DNA of 64,000 bases from Helicoverpa zea (GCF_022581195.2 NC_061472.1:2046001-2110000); one strand, 5' to 3'; positions 35,358 through 48,330 are shown, counted from the first letter of the stretch. Made by a program: numbers and translations. Notes: generated by a model not told the origin, from the letters alone.

Positions 35358-37078
35358 AGAATGAAATTAAAGTCTTTAGGAGGCATATTTACTGTATCTT
35401 ATCCGTAAAATTAGTTTTATTTAAATGTTTAACATTCGCGTAAGTGTCAGAAATCAATACACACTTACTGTTTTTTTAAATTCTAGCATTAAATTGGTTC
35501 TGCTTTAAAATGAGTTGTCCAGCCTGGGATCAGCATTCAAATGCAATCTTAGTTGTCGTTTCTATAATCCCACTTCAGAGGCCATCACGTGTATTTGAGA
35601 ACACTTTGATACAATGACCTGTTATGTGGTTAAACTAGCAGCTCACTCGATAAGAAGAAAACTTAAGCAACCATCTCAATCACTTGCCCAATAAACCACA
35701 ACTTAAACAATACAGAAAACTCAAAAAATGGTTTCCCGGATAAGACAAAAGAAAAGCAGACCCCGTAGGGACCGATAAAGATATATTTACTTATTTCTTT
35801 GTATTCTCAAAACGTTTCGCCATTATTTTTATTGAGATAATCCGTATGATTCATATACTTAAACTCTGTGATTTATTACTAGAGCGACTGGAATTTCCTT
35901 TTTATCAATAAGGTTTTAGAGGCTTTGTTTTGGTTTGTGTGTTCGCGATAATAGATATGATCAGTAAATATAGTTGGTAAGTAAGTTCAGCCGTCATTAA
36001 TATTATTGCTTTCAGTGAGAGCTACTGATCTGTCACTTCTCTTATAAAAATATATAGTAATATTTAATGTTTGGTGTGATAATATACTTTTAATTAGGTA
36101 TACTGAAAGTCACACACAGCGTCGTTGCTAGTCCACATTGGATATAAAATAAAACAAATAATGTTTCAAGATTCCAAAAGGGTATTTTTTTTTAGTTCGT
36201 TTTATTGAAACTCAAATTCTTTGCTATTTTTCTATATAGAGCTGGTCTTTCCCTATTAAAATCTATTTTGACATTACCAAGAATCAATTTCAACACATCA
36301 AACTACATCACAAAATAATCCAATTCGACATACTCCACTCGTAAACTCAATACATAACCCATTTACTCATACATTACCACTAAGAAACCCGTCAATCTTA
36401 TAAGCAAGCGCACATAACAAGTAATGGAGGATAAAACGATTGAAATAATCCAATACAATGTTGCAGGACAAAGGATTTGTATGCCATCAAGTTATGAGCG
36501 AGACTCACAGTCAGTGGGGTGCAGTTAACAGAAATTCAATTATAAGTTCCTTCGTTTTGGGCAAAGATGCAGGTGAGATGCAGAGGGTAATGTAGGTCAA
36601 ATACCCGGGTTCGATGAAGTAGCTAAAATGCAAGGAGAATGGTTTTAAGATGAGTAACAAGATGGGTTGATGTGTTTTATGATGACATTGTTTCTTCAAA
36701 AAGCAATTTATTTGGCAACTAGGTACAGGTTATTTCTAATACCTTCGAGGAGGAGGGAATAACAATAAGTCCGTAACTAACTAATTACAACTAACCTAAA
36801 CTTTTAATACACGATGAAAAACGATATGTTCGAAAGAGGCAACTGATCGTACTATTAAATTGCTCTTACGATACTGAAATCCTGGAATATTCTTATCATT
36901 ATTAGATACTTCGTCAATTTATCATCAACTGTGTGTCCAGTCTGTTCATCTCAAACTTACTGATCTATGCTTATAAAGCTTTATAGCATACATCGCCCAG
37001 TTGACTCATAACCCGAGTTACGAACGCTTCCAGTTAACTTGCTGATGCCGTCTTCTAAGGAGATCAGGTTTACGGTGT
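35358..37078. other. Non-coding stretch, no gene recognised
   Basis: AT-rich sequence between two retroelement insertions. No coding frame, repeat or RNA gene recognised. Confidence 0.5.
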
Positions 37079-37093
37079 AAGGTACAAGCGGAT

Positions 37094-38665
37094 GGGCCGG
37101 ACCTTGCGGACCACCAGTTCGGTTTCCGCAAGGGGCGCTCAACGGTGGACGCCATCATGCGCGTGAGAGCTCTCACGACGGGGGATGCTGTGTCCCGGGG
37201 GGGGGTCGTCTTGGCGGTGTCTCTTGACATCGCCAACGCCTTCAACACCCTTCCCTGGAGTTGCATCAGGGAGGCACTCCGGTATCACCGGGTGCCGACC
37301 TACCTTCGTCGCGTGGTCGAGGCCTATCTGTCGGATAGGTCCATCATTTACCCTGGTCACAACGGGGAATGGAACCGGCGAGAGATGTCGTGCGGTGTTC
37401 CGCAGGGGTCGGTACTGGGGCCGCTCTTGTGGAACATCGGCTACGACTGGGTGCTGCGCGCCGACCTCCCTAGCGGCGTCAGCGTGGTCTGCTACGCTGA
37501 CGACACGCTGGTTCTGGCACAAGGGAGGTCGCACCAGGAGGCGGCCGACATAATGACGCGCGGGGTTGCGATAGTCATCGAGAGGATCCAGCTGCTGGGA
37601 CTGGAGGTGGCCTTGCACAAACCCGAGGCCATGTGCTTTCATGGGCTTCGGAACGCGCCACCTTCAGGCTCCCAAGTCACGGTGGGGGGGGCTACCATCG
37701 GCGTCGAGAGGGCGATGAAGTACCTGGGACTCGTCCTCGACGGCCGGTGGAGCTTCGTCGAGCACTTCCGACGTTTGGGCCCCAAACTGGAGAAGGCAGG
37801 TGCTGCATTCAAGCGGCTCCTGCCCAACCTGGGAGGCCCAAACGCCCCCTGCCGTAAACTCTACGCGGGGGTCATGCGGTCCATGGCCCTTTACGGGGCC
37901 CCGGTATGGGCACGTTCGGCACGGCCGCGGGCTGTGCACTACCTGAACGTGCCCCAAAGGGTGATAGCCATTAGGCTAATCCGGGGGTACCGCACGATCT
38001 CCCGCGAAGCAGCTGGCCTACTCGCTGGACTGCCACCGTGGGATCTGGAGGCGAGGGTCTTCTTGCGCCTGTACGACTGGCGCGAGGAGGCTCAGCGCCG
38101 GGGAGAAACCCCGTTGCCGCGGCAAGTTGTCGCGCAGCGGGCGGAGCTCCGGCGCGATCTCATGGTGGCCTGGAGGGAGCGACTGTCGCAACCCAGTGCA
38201 GGGCACGCCACCATCGTGGCGGTAAGTCCCCTCTTTGAGGAGTGGCTCGGGAGGAGTCACGGCGCCCTCACGTACCGCATGACGCAGGTCCTCACCGGAC
38301 ACGGTTGTTTCGGGAGGTACCTGCACCGCATCGGTCGTGAGGAGGCGCCCGGGTGTCACCATTGTGCGGACAGCCCCGAGGACACGGTGGACCACACAGT
38401 CCAGGTGTGCCCCGCATGGGAAGGGCACCGCCGGGTCCTCGTCGAGGCTTTGGGCGGCGGCGACCTCTCGCGTCCGGCCCTGGTTCAGGCCATGGTCCGG
38501 GGCGAGAGGGAATGGGATGCCGTCGCCTCCTTCTGCGAAGCGGTCATGCTCGAGAAGGAGGAGGCGGAACGCCAGAGAGTTCGCACCTCTCATCCCGGCC
38601 GCCGCGCTGGACCAGGTAGACACCATGGGCGCCGGGTGTCGCGAGATGACTCCCGGCCACCGTAG
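37094..38665 (+). CDS. R1-clade LINE ORF2, partial (RT and zinc knuckle)
   Basis: This is open from the insertion junction (GPDLADHQFGFRKGRSTVDA) to the stop at 38663-38665, with no break; the native start is lost. Numbering from the GTG at 37145 (506 residues to the stop): motif A is SLDIANAFNTLPW (about 26-38), motif B is CGVPQGSVLGPLLWN, YADD is at 117-120, and YLGLVLDGRW follows. A C-terminal zinc knuckle has C404, C407, H417 and C422 (C-x2-C-x9-H-x4-C), typical of R1-type ORF2 proteins, where it binds nucleic acid. The endonuclease is absent, so the fragment should be unable to mobilise. High GC and GC-rich third positions contrast sharply with the flanks, and many open frames on both strands here are GC shadows. 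Confidence 0.92.
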   Translation, partial: GPDLADHQFGFRKGRSTVDAIMRVRALTTGDAVSRGGVVLAVSLDIANAFNTLPWSCIREALRYHRVPTYLRRVVEAYLSDRSIIYPGHNGEWNRREMSCGVPQGSVLGPLLWNIGYDWVLRADLPSGVSVVCYADDTLVLAQGRSHQEAADIMTRGVAIVIERIQLLGLEVALHKPEAMCFHGLRNAPPSGSQVTVGGATIGVERAMKYLGLVLDGRWSFVEHFRRLGPKLEKAGAAFKRLLPNLGGPNAPCRKLYAGVMRSMALYGAPVWARSARPRAVHYLNVPQRVIAIRLIRGYRTISREAAGLLAGLPPWDLEARVFLRLYDWREEAQRRGETPLPRQVVAQRAELRRDLMVAWRERLSQPSAGHATIVAVSPLFEEWLGRSHGALTYRMTQVLTGHGCFGRYLHRIGREEAPGCHHCADSPEDTVDHTVQVCPAWEGHRRVLVEALGGGDLSRPALVQAMVRGEREWDAVASFCEAVMLEKEEAERQRVRTSHPGRRAGPGRHHGRRVSRDDSRPP

Positions 38666-38976
38666 GCGTGGGTCTGTGGGCGGTGAGTTCGGGTGGCTCA
38701 TCGTCCCTCTGTCTTCCTAGACGACAGACCCGTGTCGACGGCGCGCGTTGTTCCACGCGCTCCTCAAAGAGACGTCAGCAACCCCAGCGGGGCCCAGCAG
38801 GGCCAAGGCCTGCCGGGGCTGCGGGTTGTTCGAAAGAGATACCGCGGCCCTGGTACATAAAAGGCCTATGACGGAACACGACGATTTTAGTCAGTAAGAG
38901 TCTGACACTCCCTCACCGCTGCTAACCCACAGCGGGAGGGGTCATTTGATGATTTTACGTCGATAAAAAAAAAAAA
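37094..38976 (+). mobile_element. 5'-truncated R1-clade LINE with TSD and poly(A)
   Basis: Copies of AAGGTACAAGCGGAT lie at 37079-37093 and 38975-38989 (the two A's may belong to the tail, giving 13-15 bp). Between them is a very GC-rich insert in AT-rich surroundings: the 3' two-thirds of an R1-type ORF2, a 300-bp 3' UTR and an A-run at 38965-38976. The insert begins inside the RT domain, so the endonuclease and ORF1 are lost. A solo 3' end of the same family is at 23171-23351. Confidence 0.95.
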
Positions 38977-38989
38977 GGTACAAGCGGAT

Positions 38990-39892
38990 ATTAAACATTT
39001 ATTATGATAATCAAAACTATACATGACCCTACTCCATGTGGTAAAATAAAGGTTAAGTTGAGGTATTTTTAATGTCATGCTAAACTTGTTGATCTCAATA
39101 ACCTAATATTTTGCTGCATCCTCCTAATTTGTACAATTCTATCTGAAATCCAATAAATGTTTTTGTATTTTCTACTTGCAATGTTGCATCACCTACTGGT
39201 ATTATCAACAAACGGGCCAAAAATCGCTCTGCGCTAATAACTTGTGTATGTCCAAACTCTTAATTTAATTGCTCTGAACTCAGATTGATTCATAAGAAGC
39301 TGGTCGTAAAAAATCAAATCGGTCATGCTATGCCATTATATCCTCATGATCATGTTAAAGTTTTCCTTGAGGTAATATTTCACTTTCTTAGTAATTCGAT
39401 ATCATCGCAAATCGTATAAATAATAAACATAGGTAACTAAAATGACTGAATAAAAAAAAAACAATAAAAACACTCTACTATTTATTGTCGGACTTTGAAG
39501 TTCAAAAATAAATCTAAACATGATTGTATTTCTATTGTCAACAAGTCCACCACAACCCACATTACTTTTATAAAATAAATCAAACTTCAACCGAAATCAT
39601 ATCTTTAGCGAATTACAAAGCCGTGAAATGGAATCCACCCCGTTTCACTTGTGGACAATTTTTACACTCGCAACTAATATGCAAGTGTCAATCCGGTGGC
39701 TATTGTCAAAACGTTTTGGAGCGAACAAATAGGTTATTGCTGTTCCATTTTGTATTAGCTTGCAACACTTGTAGTTTGTACTTTAAGCGCTTTTGTCGCT
39801 TCAAGCTCGTTTGTATTAAGCGCTTCATGGCTAATCACAATATCTCTTAAATTGCACCTTTGGAGCTTAAGTAGGTCTCTAATGGACACACT
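38990..39892. other. Non-coding stretch
   Basis: AT-rich. A 108-codon open frame at 39524-39850 starts at TTG and resembles no family I know; I do not consider it a gene. Confidence 0.45.
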
Positions 39893-39973
39893 CAGAGACA
39901 TTTAATGGTTACTTAAACCGTTCCTAAGTGCAGATTTTCTATGAAAATCTTAAGTAATCATTAAATGTCTCTG
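39893..39973. repeat. Nested hairpin, 24-bp arms with one mismatch
   Basis: CAGAGACATTTAATGGTTAC (from 39893, arm to 39916) pairs with the arm at 39950-39973, ending AAATGTCTCTG, with a single mismatch in 24. Inside the loop AGATTTT (39932-39938) pairs with AAAATCT (39944-39950), giving a second stem. A compact fold-back of about 80 bp with no flanking TSD that I can see. An A/T microsatellite-like tract follows at 40013-40090. Confidence 0.85.
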
Positions 39974-42948
39974 ATTGTGGGGGTAAAATGGCAACAATTT
40001 ACTACTATTCTTAATATATATATTGTATATATTTATTTTATCTATATATATATTTATTTATATAAATATCTTATATATATTTTATTTTTTAATATTTTCA
40101 GTTCCATTTCTTCTCATACCCAAAAACATTTCACCATTCGACTTCAAGCGCAAAAAGCGCCACAAAATCACCACCCACGTTCTGATTTCACCAATCCGCG
40201 CATGAGTGGTTTCTGGTGACAAGTGATTGTTCGAGAGGGATTACTGTTCCTTCCACCATTTTAATTCGGGATTAATTTTCGTTCAACGAAACGTCGAAAC
40301 ATCTGCCCTATTAGCTGTTATTTTGATAGTGTCCGTTTAATAGATTTTAAGAGGGGCATTTTGTCTTTTGTGAAACAGAAAAAAAAATATGAGATATTTT
40401 TTGTTACAATGTTATTAATTTTGGGAACACTTAAGTTTATTTGACACCTCTATTATTGAATTAATTAAAATACATAACAGTATAGTCGAATGATTATATA
40501 ACTGATACTCAGTGTCACAATTCTATAATCGAATTTAGTGTAAATCACACTTTATTTAATGTGGAAATATTAGAGCGTTAAACAGTTATGAAAAGCTCAA
40601 AAGTAGCTCAAGTTGGTTCGTAAATCCACGCCATTGCTGCGTCAACAGTATTTTTGTTTTTCTCTGAACTTGGACCCTCTCGCATGTCTGAAAAACACAA
40701 TAAAATATATTAGAATCGGGTTATATTTTTGAGCTAGTTCTTAGCAGAAGTTACAGAGGCTATATATCACTATCTTAAGTAGGTACAGAAAAATCCAATA
40801 ACCCTCACAAAGGCTGTATCCTGTAAAAATATTATCTCAATAAACCTCTTGTGCTTAAACAAAGATCACGTAGTATTGACTCTGGCAACACTGAGCCGAT
40901 AATATCAGTGTTTACACCCTTAGCGGGGACTAATTGCGTTTGTTTAACTTGGCACAATAGGTTTAGTGTTTATTCTGGTTTTCAATATAATTGTAGGGCT
41001 TTAATATAGACTTAGTTACTATGTAAGCATGGTGGTGGATGACCTATTTTGGTATTAAAATAATCTTTGCAATCCTTACCAATATTATAAATAAAATAAC
41101 TCTGTATGTTGAAAGAGAAAAGGTATGTAGACTACTTTTATCTGGGTGAAATTATTTCCTTCGGTTCACGGGAGCTAACAGAACGCCAAAACGAGAGCAC
41201 GTTTCAAGGCACAGTGGACATGCGATGAGGTGAACATAATTCATATTGAAAAATATTTTGAAATGCCGCCAAAGACAAAAAAAATGGCCAAAAGACAATC
41301 AAGATTCTCTTCGTTAATTCAAAGTGACAACTAGCTACACATTAACATGACATAAACGATTCATAATCAACAAACTCATATCTTATCCCATAAAACAATA
41401 AAACAACGATAAAGATCATACAATTAAACAAATTACATGAAACAATCATACAAACTTCGTACAATTTAAAATGCATCAACCAACCTCTTTACAGAAATAT
41501 ATTTTTAATTTGATAATTGCACCTCTGTGTACTAATTCACTTAATGGGACCCCTCGAATTAATTTTGATCACGTGACAAATGTCACTTTGACAGATGTTC
41601 GTCCTGTAATATTATCTGTGCTCGTCTGTGCTTATTAGGGATGGGACAAAGCGTTTTTATATTAATCAATTGTTGGCTACTATGTTTAGTGTTGAGTCGA
41701 TTAGGAATTGTTTTTTTTTTGTTCACAATTAATATTCTACTGGGTACTATAGCAAATGTATCTATTACGTTATTTATTTTTCGTTTTACACAAAAAGTAC
41801 CTAACACAAAATAATAATACAAGCCTTCCATAATCATTCAGTTCAGACCATTTAATAGCTTCTAATCGTAATTTTGAAAAAGTGGTCAGCTGCCCCTTCA
41901 CACTTTTTTCTTGTCAAACGTATCTTGATCAAACCTCCGTGTATTATTATCATTCTGGCTGTGGCCATACCACAACTCTGACAGGAAAATCGTTGGAAAA
42001 TATCTTCCGTAAGCAAAACAAATTGTTTCCTCGTTGATATATATGGACCAGGTATTAGTTATATACCTCGTCTATATTTATTAGGTACATTCCATCATTA
42101 TAATAAAGCAAACCTACAGGGAAGGTGGTCATTCGACATGTCATAAGCAATCGCCGAGGCGAGATGACACGTTTGTCTGATCAGCCCGAAGGCACGAATC
42201 TACGATTAATTGGTGCATAGCATTCTCGGACATACCGATATACATGTCCAAATGTCCCCTTTGTCCCTTTGAACTGTGTAAGTTCCTGTCTATATGGTTG
42301 TCTGTCTGTATGTCTGGATTTATCGTGTGACGGTATTGAACAATATCGAAGATTGTTCGATGTAATAGGAATGCGAAATACGTACCTATCTTCAGGAATT
42401 TTAATCGTAGATCTAATTCATGATTATTTGAAAAGTCTAGTTTCACGATTCCAGGGAGTTGGTATCATAGAGGTAAATAACGTAAGTAGGCATGTAATAG
42501 ATTAGCTATACCAAGTGACAGAAACAAGTTAGAATATACTTGATTCTTCTTATAAGATTTAAAAAAAAGAAGTCACACGAAGTGCAATAAGTATGATTGC
42601 TAATTATCCAACCAGTATCTATTTAATTTCGCATACTTACCCCGACCAATATCCACCAATAAATTAATAACTACACATATTCAATTAATCACAAAAACAG
42701 CAGTCACTGGACACATCCCCAAACAATTACCTAGCAATACAGGCTAATTACTATCAACATTTGTGCAGCATTTGAGAGTATACGTCACGCGATATGTATG
42801 CAGTCTTCATTTAATTATGCTCCGAATAGATTGGGTTACTGTTTGTTTTGATAGAGGAAAGTACTTGTAATTTTGCCAGATCTATGGCTTATTTTGGTTC
42901 TGCGTGGGTATATTTTACTTAGGCATGTTTGTAGTTAAAAAGAACTTT
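39974..42948. other. Non-coding stretch
   Basis: Begins with TATA/TTTA-rich low-complexity sequence (40013-40090). No gene, RNA or recognisable element seen in the rest. Confidence 0.45.
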
Positions 42949-43069
42949 GCAAATCGGTCCAGACCCGTCCAGGCATCTTTGAGTAGTCGGTGAACAAACA
43001 TAAAACAAATATAAAAAACAGGATCCCGAAGAATTAAGAACCTTCTCTTTTTTGAGATGTCGGTTAAAG
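42949..43069 (-). repeat. Interspersed repeat, AACCGACTTC family
   Basis: On the minus strand it ends in AACCGACATCTCAAAAAAG and begins with a GCCTGGACGGGTCTGGACCG block. Its relative at 62921-63028 shares the AAATCGGTCCAGGC start and the CCTCC...GGTTAAA end in the same orientation. Confidence 0.55.
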
Positions 43070-43500
43070 ATAGCATATTTTTTGGAAAGGTTTTAGTTAA
43101 GATTAACATCGCATTACATCTCTTTGAATCTAAAAAAATATTAAAAGTGCGAAATAAGAGTAGCTAGATTACATTTGATTGAAATTTCGGCATTTATGAC
43201 ATCATGTGAATAATGTTGGATGCTACAAAAGAGGAAAATAATTATACACTATTAACTTCATGAATCATAGGTACCTATACTTTTTCTGTTTACAGCTTTT
43301 TTTTTCAGTATGAAATTGATTGAATACAAAGTCACGCTCTGATTACTATTTACATACAAAAGGCTAATTTGTTTCTGAATGCAGAGCGCAGTCATTCGCA
43401 TCACAATGCTTACTGAAAACCACTTACTGTAATTAGATTGCGGAAAATGTTGGGACTGTGTCATTCTGTACATATACAGGCTGTTGTTTTACTAACATAA

Positions 43501-43650
43501 TCTATCTATATATAAATAAAAATGAATTGTTGTTCGTTAGTCTGATTAAAACTCGAGAACGGCTGGGCCGATTGAGCTGATTTTAGTTTTAAAATGTTTG
43601 TAGAGGTCCAGGGAAGGTTTGAACGATACGAAGTTCGCGGGATCAGCTAG
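43501..43650 (+). mobile_element. 150-bp non-autonomous Helitron-like element
   Basis: Starts TCTATCTATATATAAATAAA, contains AAAACTCGAGAACGGCTGGG and CCGATTGAGCTGATTTTAG, and ends GATCAGCTAG. The base before is A and after is T, the classic Helitron A|T insertion with TC...CTAG ends. This is a very common lepidopteran repeat (Lep1-like, from memory). It encodes nothing. Confidence 0.7.
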
Positions 43651-46600
43651 TTATTAATAATTTTTCAAACATAACGTGGCTTTTAATTCGCGTTTCATTT
43701 GTTTTTACTGTTATGTAAGACGATTGAAGCTGCTGAAGGGAATTGAGGGCGAAAAAATATGACAATTCTATGCAATAATATTCTATTAAATAAAAATATA
43801 TATTTCTGGTTTTGGAAATGAATTTCTGATTTGTAATAGGGTATGTTATTGTGTAAACAACTCCACAGAAAAACACAAGTAGGTACTCAACTGCATTGAA
43901 AACAGCCAAATAACAAAAAATAATCCTTCTACAATAAAATTAAAAACAACGTAGGTAACATTAAATAAATTCACAAACACATGTTCCCGTTTTATAAGCA
44001 AAGCAAAACAGACAGTTTGCATTTTCTAAAACTTTATCCAGCTTAATTAAACGCCACTCTTCGCATTTCGTATTTATTTGCGTTGCTGTTCGTGTATTAA
44101 ATAAATTGGAAAACAAAGGCGGACATGTGAGATCATGTTATTGTTTTGGAAATGCTATTTATGTGGGTTTTAGTTTTGAAAGTAATTTTAATTAAGATTT
44201 GTAGCGTGACTATCCATAGTTCCTACACTACATTAATAGGTATTTAGTGGATTTATTTATTTTCGTAGTTAACATATACTATTGCTTTATTTTAAATTTT
44301 AAAATAATTCTATTAGGTAATTATTCGACTCATAGTATTGACAAAATGAAAATCATTCAAAAAGTCAATTGCATTGTGTTTATAATAAAATTGCAAGTTA
44401 GTAACAACTAAAAAGTAAACAAATAACGTATGAAATCAAAATAATAATTTCTATTTATGACTCACTACAATTAAATAGCCAAAAACCTTTATATTTTTTT
44501 TTCAAATTCCACCAAAATATAATTTTCTCAGAACTACCGTACAAAAACAACAGCCTGTATAAACCCTATCATCCCCCGGGAAGTATTACCGTCCACGGCA
44601 CTGATCCGCCATTTTTTGCCGTAAATCTAATTTATTTGTATTAGTTAATGACTTACGCGTATAGTCAGCGACGGTATAACTCTTTCGTGATCGTGCTGAA
44701 GATTGTGTGGTCTTGATACTTGATTGAAAAATAATCTTCAATTTATTGGACTAAATAATTATAGCTTCATGTAAAGGATTTGTCTGGTATTAAAAGGCAT
44801 ATATAAAACATGTCTGTTTCCCGTTATTTCGCCTGCGTCAAGAAAGAGCTACTTAGGCCACCCAGATAAAAAAAGTCGTCAATATCGTAAAAAAATCGTA
44901 GTCAATAAAATTCGCTATCTTATATATTATATAAGATATCTTATATTATGCTGTTTTATTATTGTGAGTCAAATCATTAGCGCATTAAACCTAGAAACAG
45001 ATTCTTTCATATTAGGAAGTCTAGATTCTGGTACTCGCTAGTTCACTTTTCTCATAAAGTATATCATAATTATTTATAAAACAGCCCTTCTGTCCGTCTA
45101 GAATTCGTGCAAAACACGACCAAAATCCCTTATTTTCCAAAACTCGTATAAAAAACCAAGTATCAAACTCATTCAACCCACTCACAATCCCGGGTGTCGG
45201 TCGCCGAAGCGTATTGCGGACCAATTATTTTAAGTTTTGTTCCGTGTCCAAGCATTTCGCGGTTTGCCCGGTGTCCATTAAACAAATGCAGAGTTTGCCC
45301 GTCACTGCGGAATTTTAAAAGCTATTAGGTCCCGATTGAAGTTTTATACGCTTTAGAGTTACGATGGTGGATTGTTTCGCGTTAGTAGCGGTCAAGCGTG
45401 AATTGGGATTTTAATTTTGTTAATTGCTTTTTATTGTTTATCTGTTTTAGAAAATTAGAATTGATTTCAGTTAAGTAAATTAAATTTTAAGTCACATTTT
45501 TTACTTTATTTTTAGTTTTTTTTTACTAGGATAGTTTTTCTTTTTTGTAAATGTGAAAATTTTTTGTAATGAATAAAAAGTTTCAGTAAAATTGAAAATC
45601 CGTGAAATAATTCGAAAATGCACATCGAATTCAATTTTAATTTTGAAAATATAATTTCCATTAAATCTATGGATATTTCATTCAAAAAATCAAAACTCCT
45701 AATTGAATACTGTCAAATCAAGCATATCTCAAGTTCAAAGCAAAAATAAATACTCAAATTGCAACACAATAAAACGAGAAGCCCTCGAGGCGACATGTGG
45801 CCTTTTAAGTGGCGGTGACAATACTACAAATAGAGTTACGTTTTATAAGAACAAAAATTGTATTAATATCCCAATCAAATCTATTCAATGCCACCCTTAT
45901 TAACACCAAAATCACACACGAAAATCAACTTTATTACAAAAGACACAAGTATCAAAATCGTTTGAGCGGACTATAATTTTAGGTGTGTTCCAGTTAAGTC
46001 AATTGAAATAAACCCATATTCAAATATAAAGAGGGGTGGCTATAGGTTAAAACGTATGTAATTATTGAATCGTGTAGGGGGTGACTTTAAAACAGACCAA
46101 GCGTGTTGAGTTTAATGAATTTTAGCGTAGGAGCGATTACGATCGCGTGCGATTCTGAGTGGAAAGTTTTGAGAGGAAAATTGCTAGACAATGAGCGTGT
46201 GTCATACATTTTTCATATTTTTTTGAATGTGTTTCGCTGATGAGTGGGTTTTCTTTGTGAGATTATATTTTTTGAATCTTCAATTATGTTTTTGAGATTA
46301 GATGTCAGATTTTTTCTTAATGATTTAACTTTTGTAATTTCCAAAGTTAAAATAACCATCTGTAAATGAGTTTGAAAAATTAGTAAAATAATTAATTCTT
46401 TGGTCACCAAAGATATTATAATAAATTTAAGTTGACTGATGTGACAAAATGTGTTCAGTCACAATTGCAATTATAATTTTATTAAGTTTATTTTATTAAG
46501 TGCTCATAAGATAATCTTTATTTATCAAATAAATATTTACCTATATCGGATTAAAACACCAATCCCTCGTACATATTTGTTTACTATAACACAATAATTT

Positions 46601-47779
46601 AACACCATCCAACATGACACCACGCAAATAAACACAAAAAAAAAAACATTCACACGCACAAATCTCACCATCACAATACACATTTGACAGACAATCAAAA
46701 CTTTGACACGTACTAAGAGAAGCAGATATCACAACAAAACATCCTGTTTATATACATAAAAAAAAAATAACAAAGTCTGTCAGTTGCGAATCAAAGAAAA
46801 TAATGACACACACCATGTCTAAATGACTGAATAAAGAGTGCGTATAGTAAATTGTATAAAAACAATCGCGGGCGCAGTGGTGTTTTACGATGGCATTCAC
46901 AAAAATCAGCGTCGAATCAAACGTACGTAAATGGAAGATGGCGGATTTAGACTAGAAAAATCTATGGAGCGAACTATTATGCTTTTTTAGGGTTGTATGT
47001 TTTTATTTTAATTTAACGAGTGTATAGATGTCAATGTTTTAGAAGAACGTGTATTTATTTTAGGTTAAACATTATATTAATTTTGCAGCTCAGTAAAAAC
47101 AATAAAAACCCAAAAGCCATTTTTATTGATTAGAACTTTGGTTGTTATGTTTTTGCGTAATAACATTTTGATTGTTTATGAATTAAAGTTGTCATATAAT
47201 TTTTTTATGCTATTTAAAATGGTACATACTCACCTACTGCAGAAAAAGTTATTCTCTTATTATTTGTAACATCTTTAGAAGAAAACAAATTAAAAAACTT
47301 TACACCAAAAAATATACAGCGACTCCACTTCGCTCAACCTATCACAAAACTCAACTCAGTGCATCAATTTTCCGGTGCCCATCACGTCGCCCACACGTGT
47401 CTGACACGTGGCGTGTCCGTGGAGCGTCGGCCATTCGTACGCGTGCCCCCTTTGTCTCACATCTTTGAGCGATGGAATACTAAATTTTATCATTGCGTTT
47501 GAATTTTGACCTCTGGGTTGGTTTATTTGGGATGTATTAACTTTTGGTGAAATACAATTTTAGATTTTTTTATTGTAGGTTGGAGGGTTAAATAATTAAT
47601 ATTTTTTGATGGTATTTAGTGATACATTATTTTCTACATTTCATCCACTTTTTTTGTCGTTTTATTTATTTATGTATTGTTCTAAAAGGTACATTTTAAG
47701 TTTTATGACATACATAGTGTCCAACTAAACTATACACTTAGTTTGTCTGTTAGATCAAAATCAAACTTACGCATCTACC
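43651..47779. other. Non-coding stretch, few repeats
   Basis: No gene recognised. The sequence is less repeat-laden than the left half of the window. A CACGTG pair at 47394-47410 is listed separately. Confidence 0.4.
47394..47410. promoter_or_regulatory. Paired CACGTG E-boxes in a palindrome
   Basis: CACGTGTC (47394-47401), T, GACACGTG (47403-47410) is a perfect inverted repeat with two E-boxes, inside a locally GC-rich block (about 47375-47450). CACGTG is bound by bHLH factors such as Clock/Cycle, Myc or Met. Function is inferred from the motif only. Confidence 0.35.
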
Positions 47780-47830
47780 TGGCCTTTTCCCAACTATGCT
47801 GGGGTTGGCTTTCAGTCTAACCGGATGCAA
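47780..47830 (-). mobile_element. SINE 3'-end fragment
   Basis: CCTTTTCCCAACTATGCTGG, then GGTTGGCTTTCAGTCTAACC and GGATG match the 3' end of the SINE at 33571-33951 in minus orientation. No TSD recognised. Confidence 0.75.
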
Positions 47831-48238
47831 CTTAGTTACTAGCACAAATATATACTTAGTACCTAGATACTAGTGTAATAATAATGAGTCTAGATACAAT
47901 CTGGGATAAAAAAAAAAAACTTTTCATATTTTACTCTAAAAATAACCTAAATATCCTGCTCCACTTAACACAAACGCTTCAATACATTTGTATAGTAGTA
48001 CGAACGTCCCATACATACATACAAACAGCCTGAGGGAATCAGGGTCCAGTAATTGTAGTTTCCAATGTCAATACGAAGGTCTGTACCACCCTTGTGTTAA
48101 GTTTTTTGTTATATTTGTTTTGATAATCACGCTATTAAAGTACTTATTTATTTGTTTGGGTAAGATTGTTTCGATGGCATGGAATTAAATAAATTAAAGG
48201 GTATTTATATTAAGTAATTAAGTTTTTTTTGAGTAAAT

Positions 48239-48330
48239 TCCTAGATAACTGAGTTGAGGAGGTCAGATGCTCCATGTAAAACACTATTTCTCAGCTACAT
48301 CCGAAGCCGACCGGAACATAGTAATAAAAA
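48239..48330 (+). mobile_element. SINE 3'-half fragment
   Basis: AACTGAGTTGAGGAGGTCAG, GTAAAACACTATTTCTCAGC and AGCCGACCGGAACATAGT align in order with the body of the SINE at 33571-33951 (plus orientation). It is diverged, with deletions, so it is an older insertion. Confidence 0.75.

Noticed and set aside
38018..38701. Long minus-strand frames over the R1-clade element (up to 227 codons)
   Set aside because: GC-rich coding DNA gives long antisense frames; the plus-strand frame has RT motifs and a zinc knuckle, these have none.
39524..39850. 108-codon plus-strand frame
   Set aside because: Starts with TTG, has no recognisable motif and no nearby gene structure.
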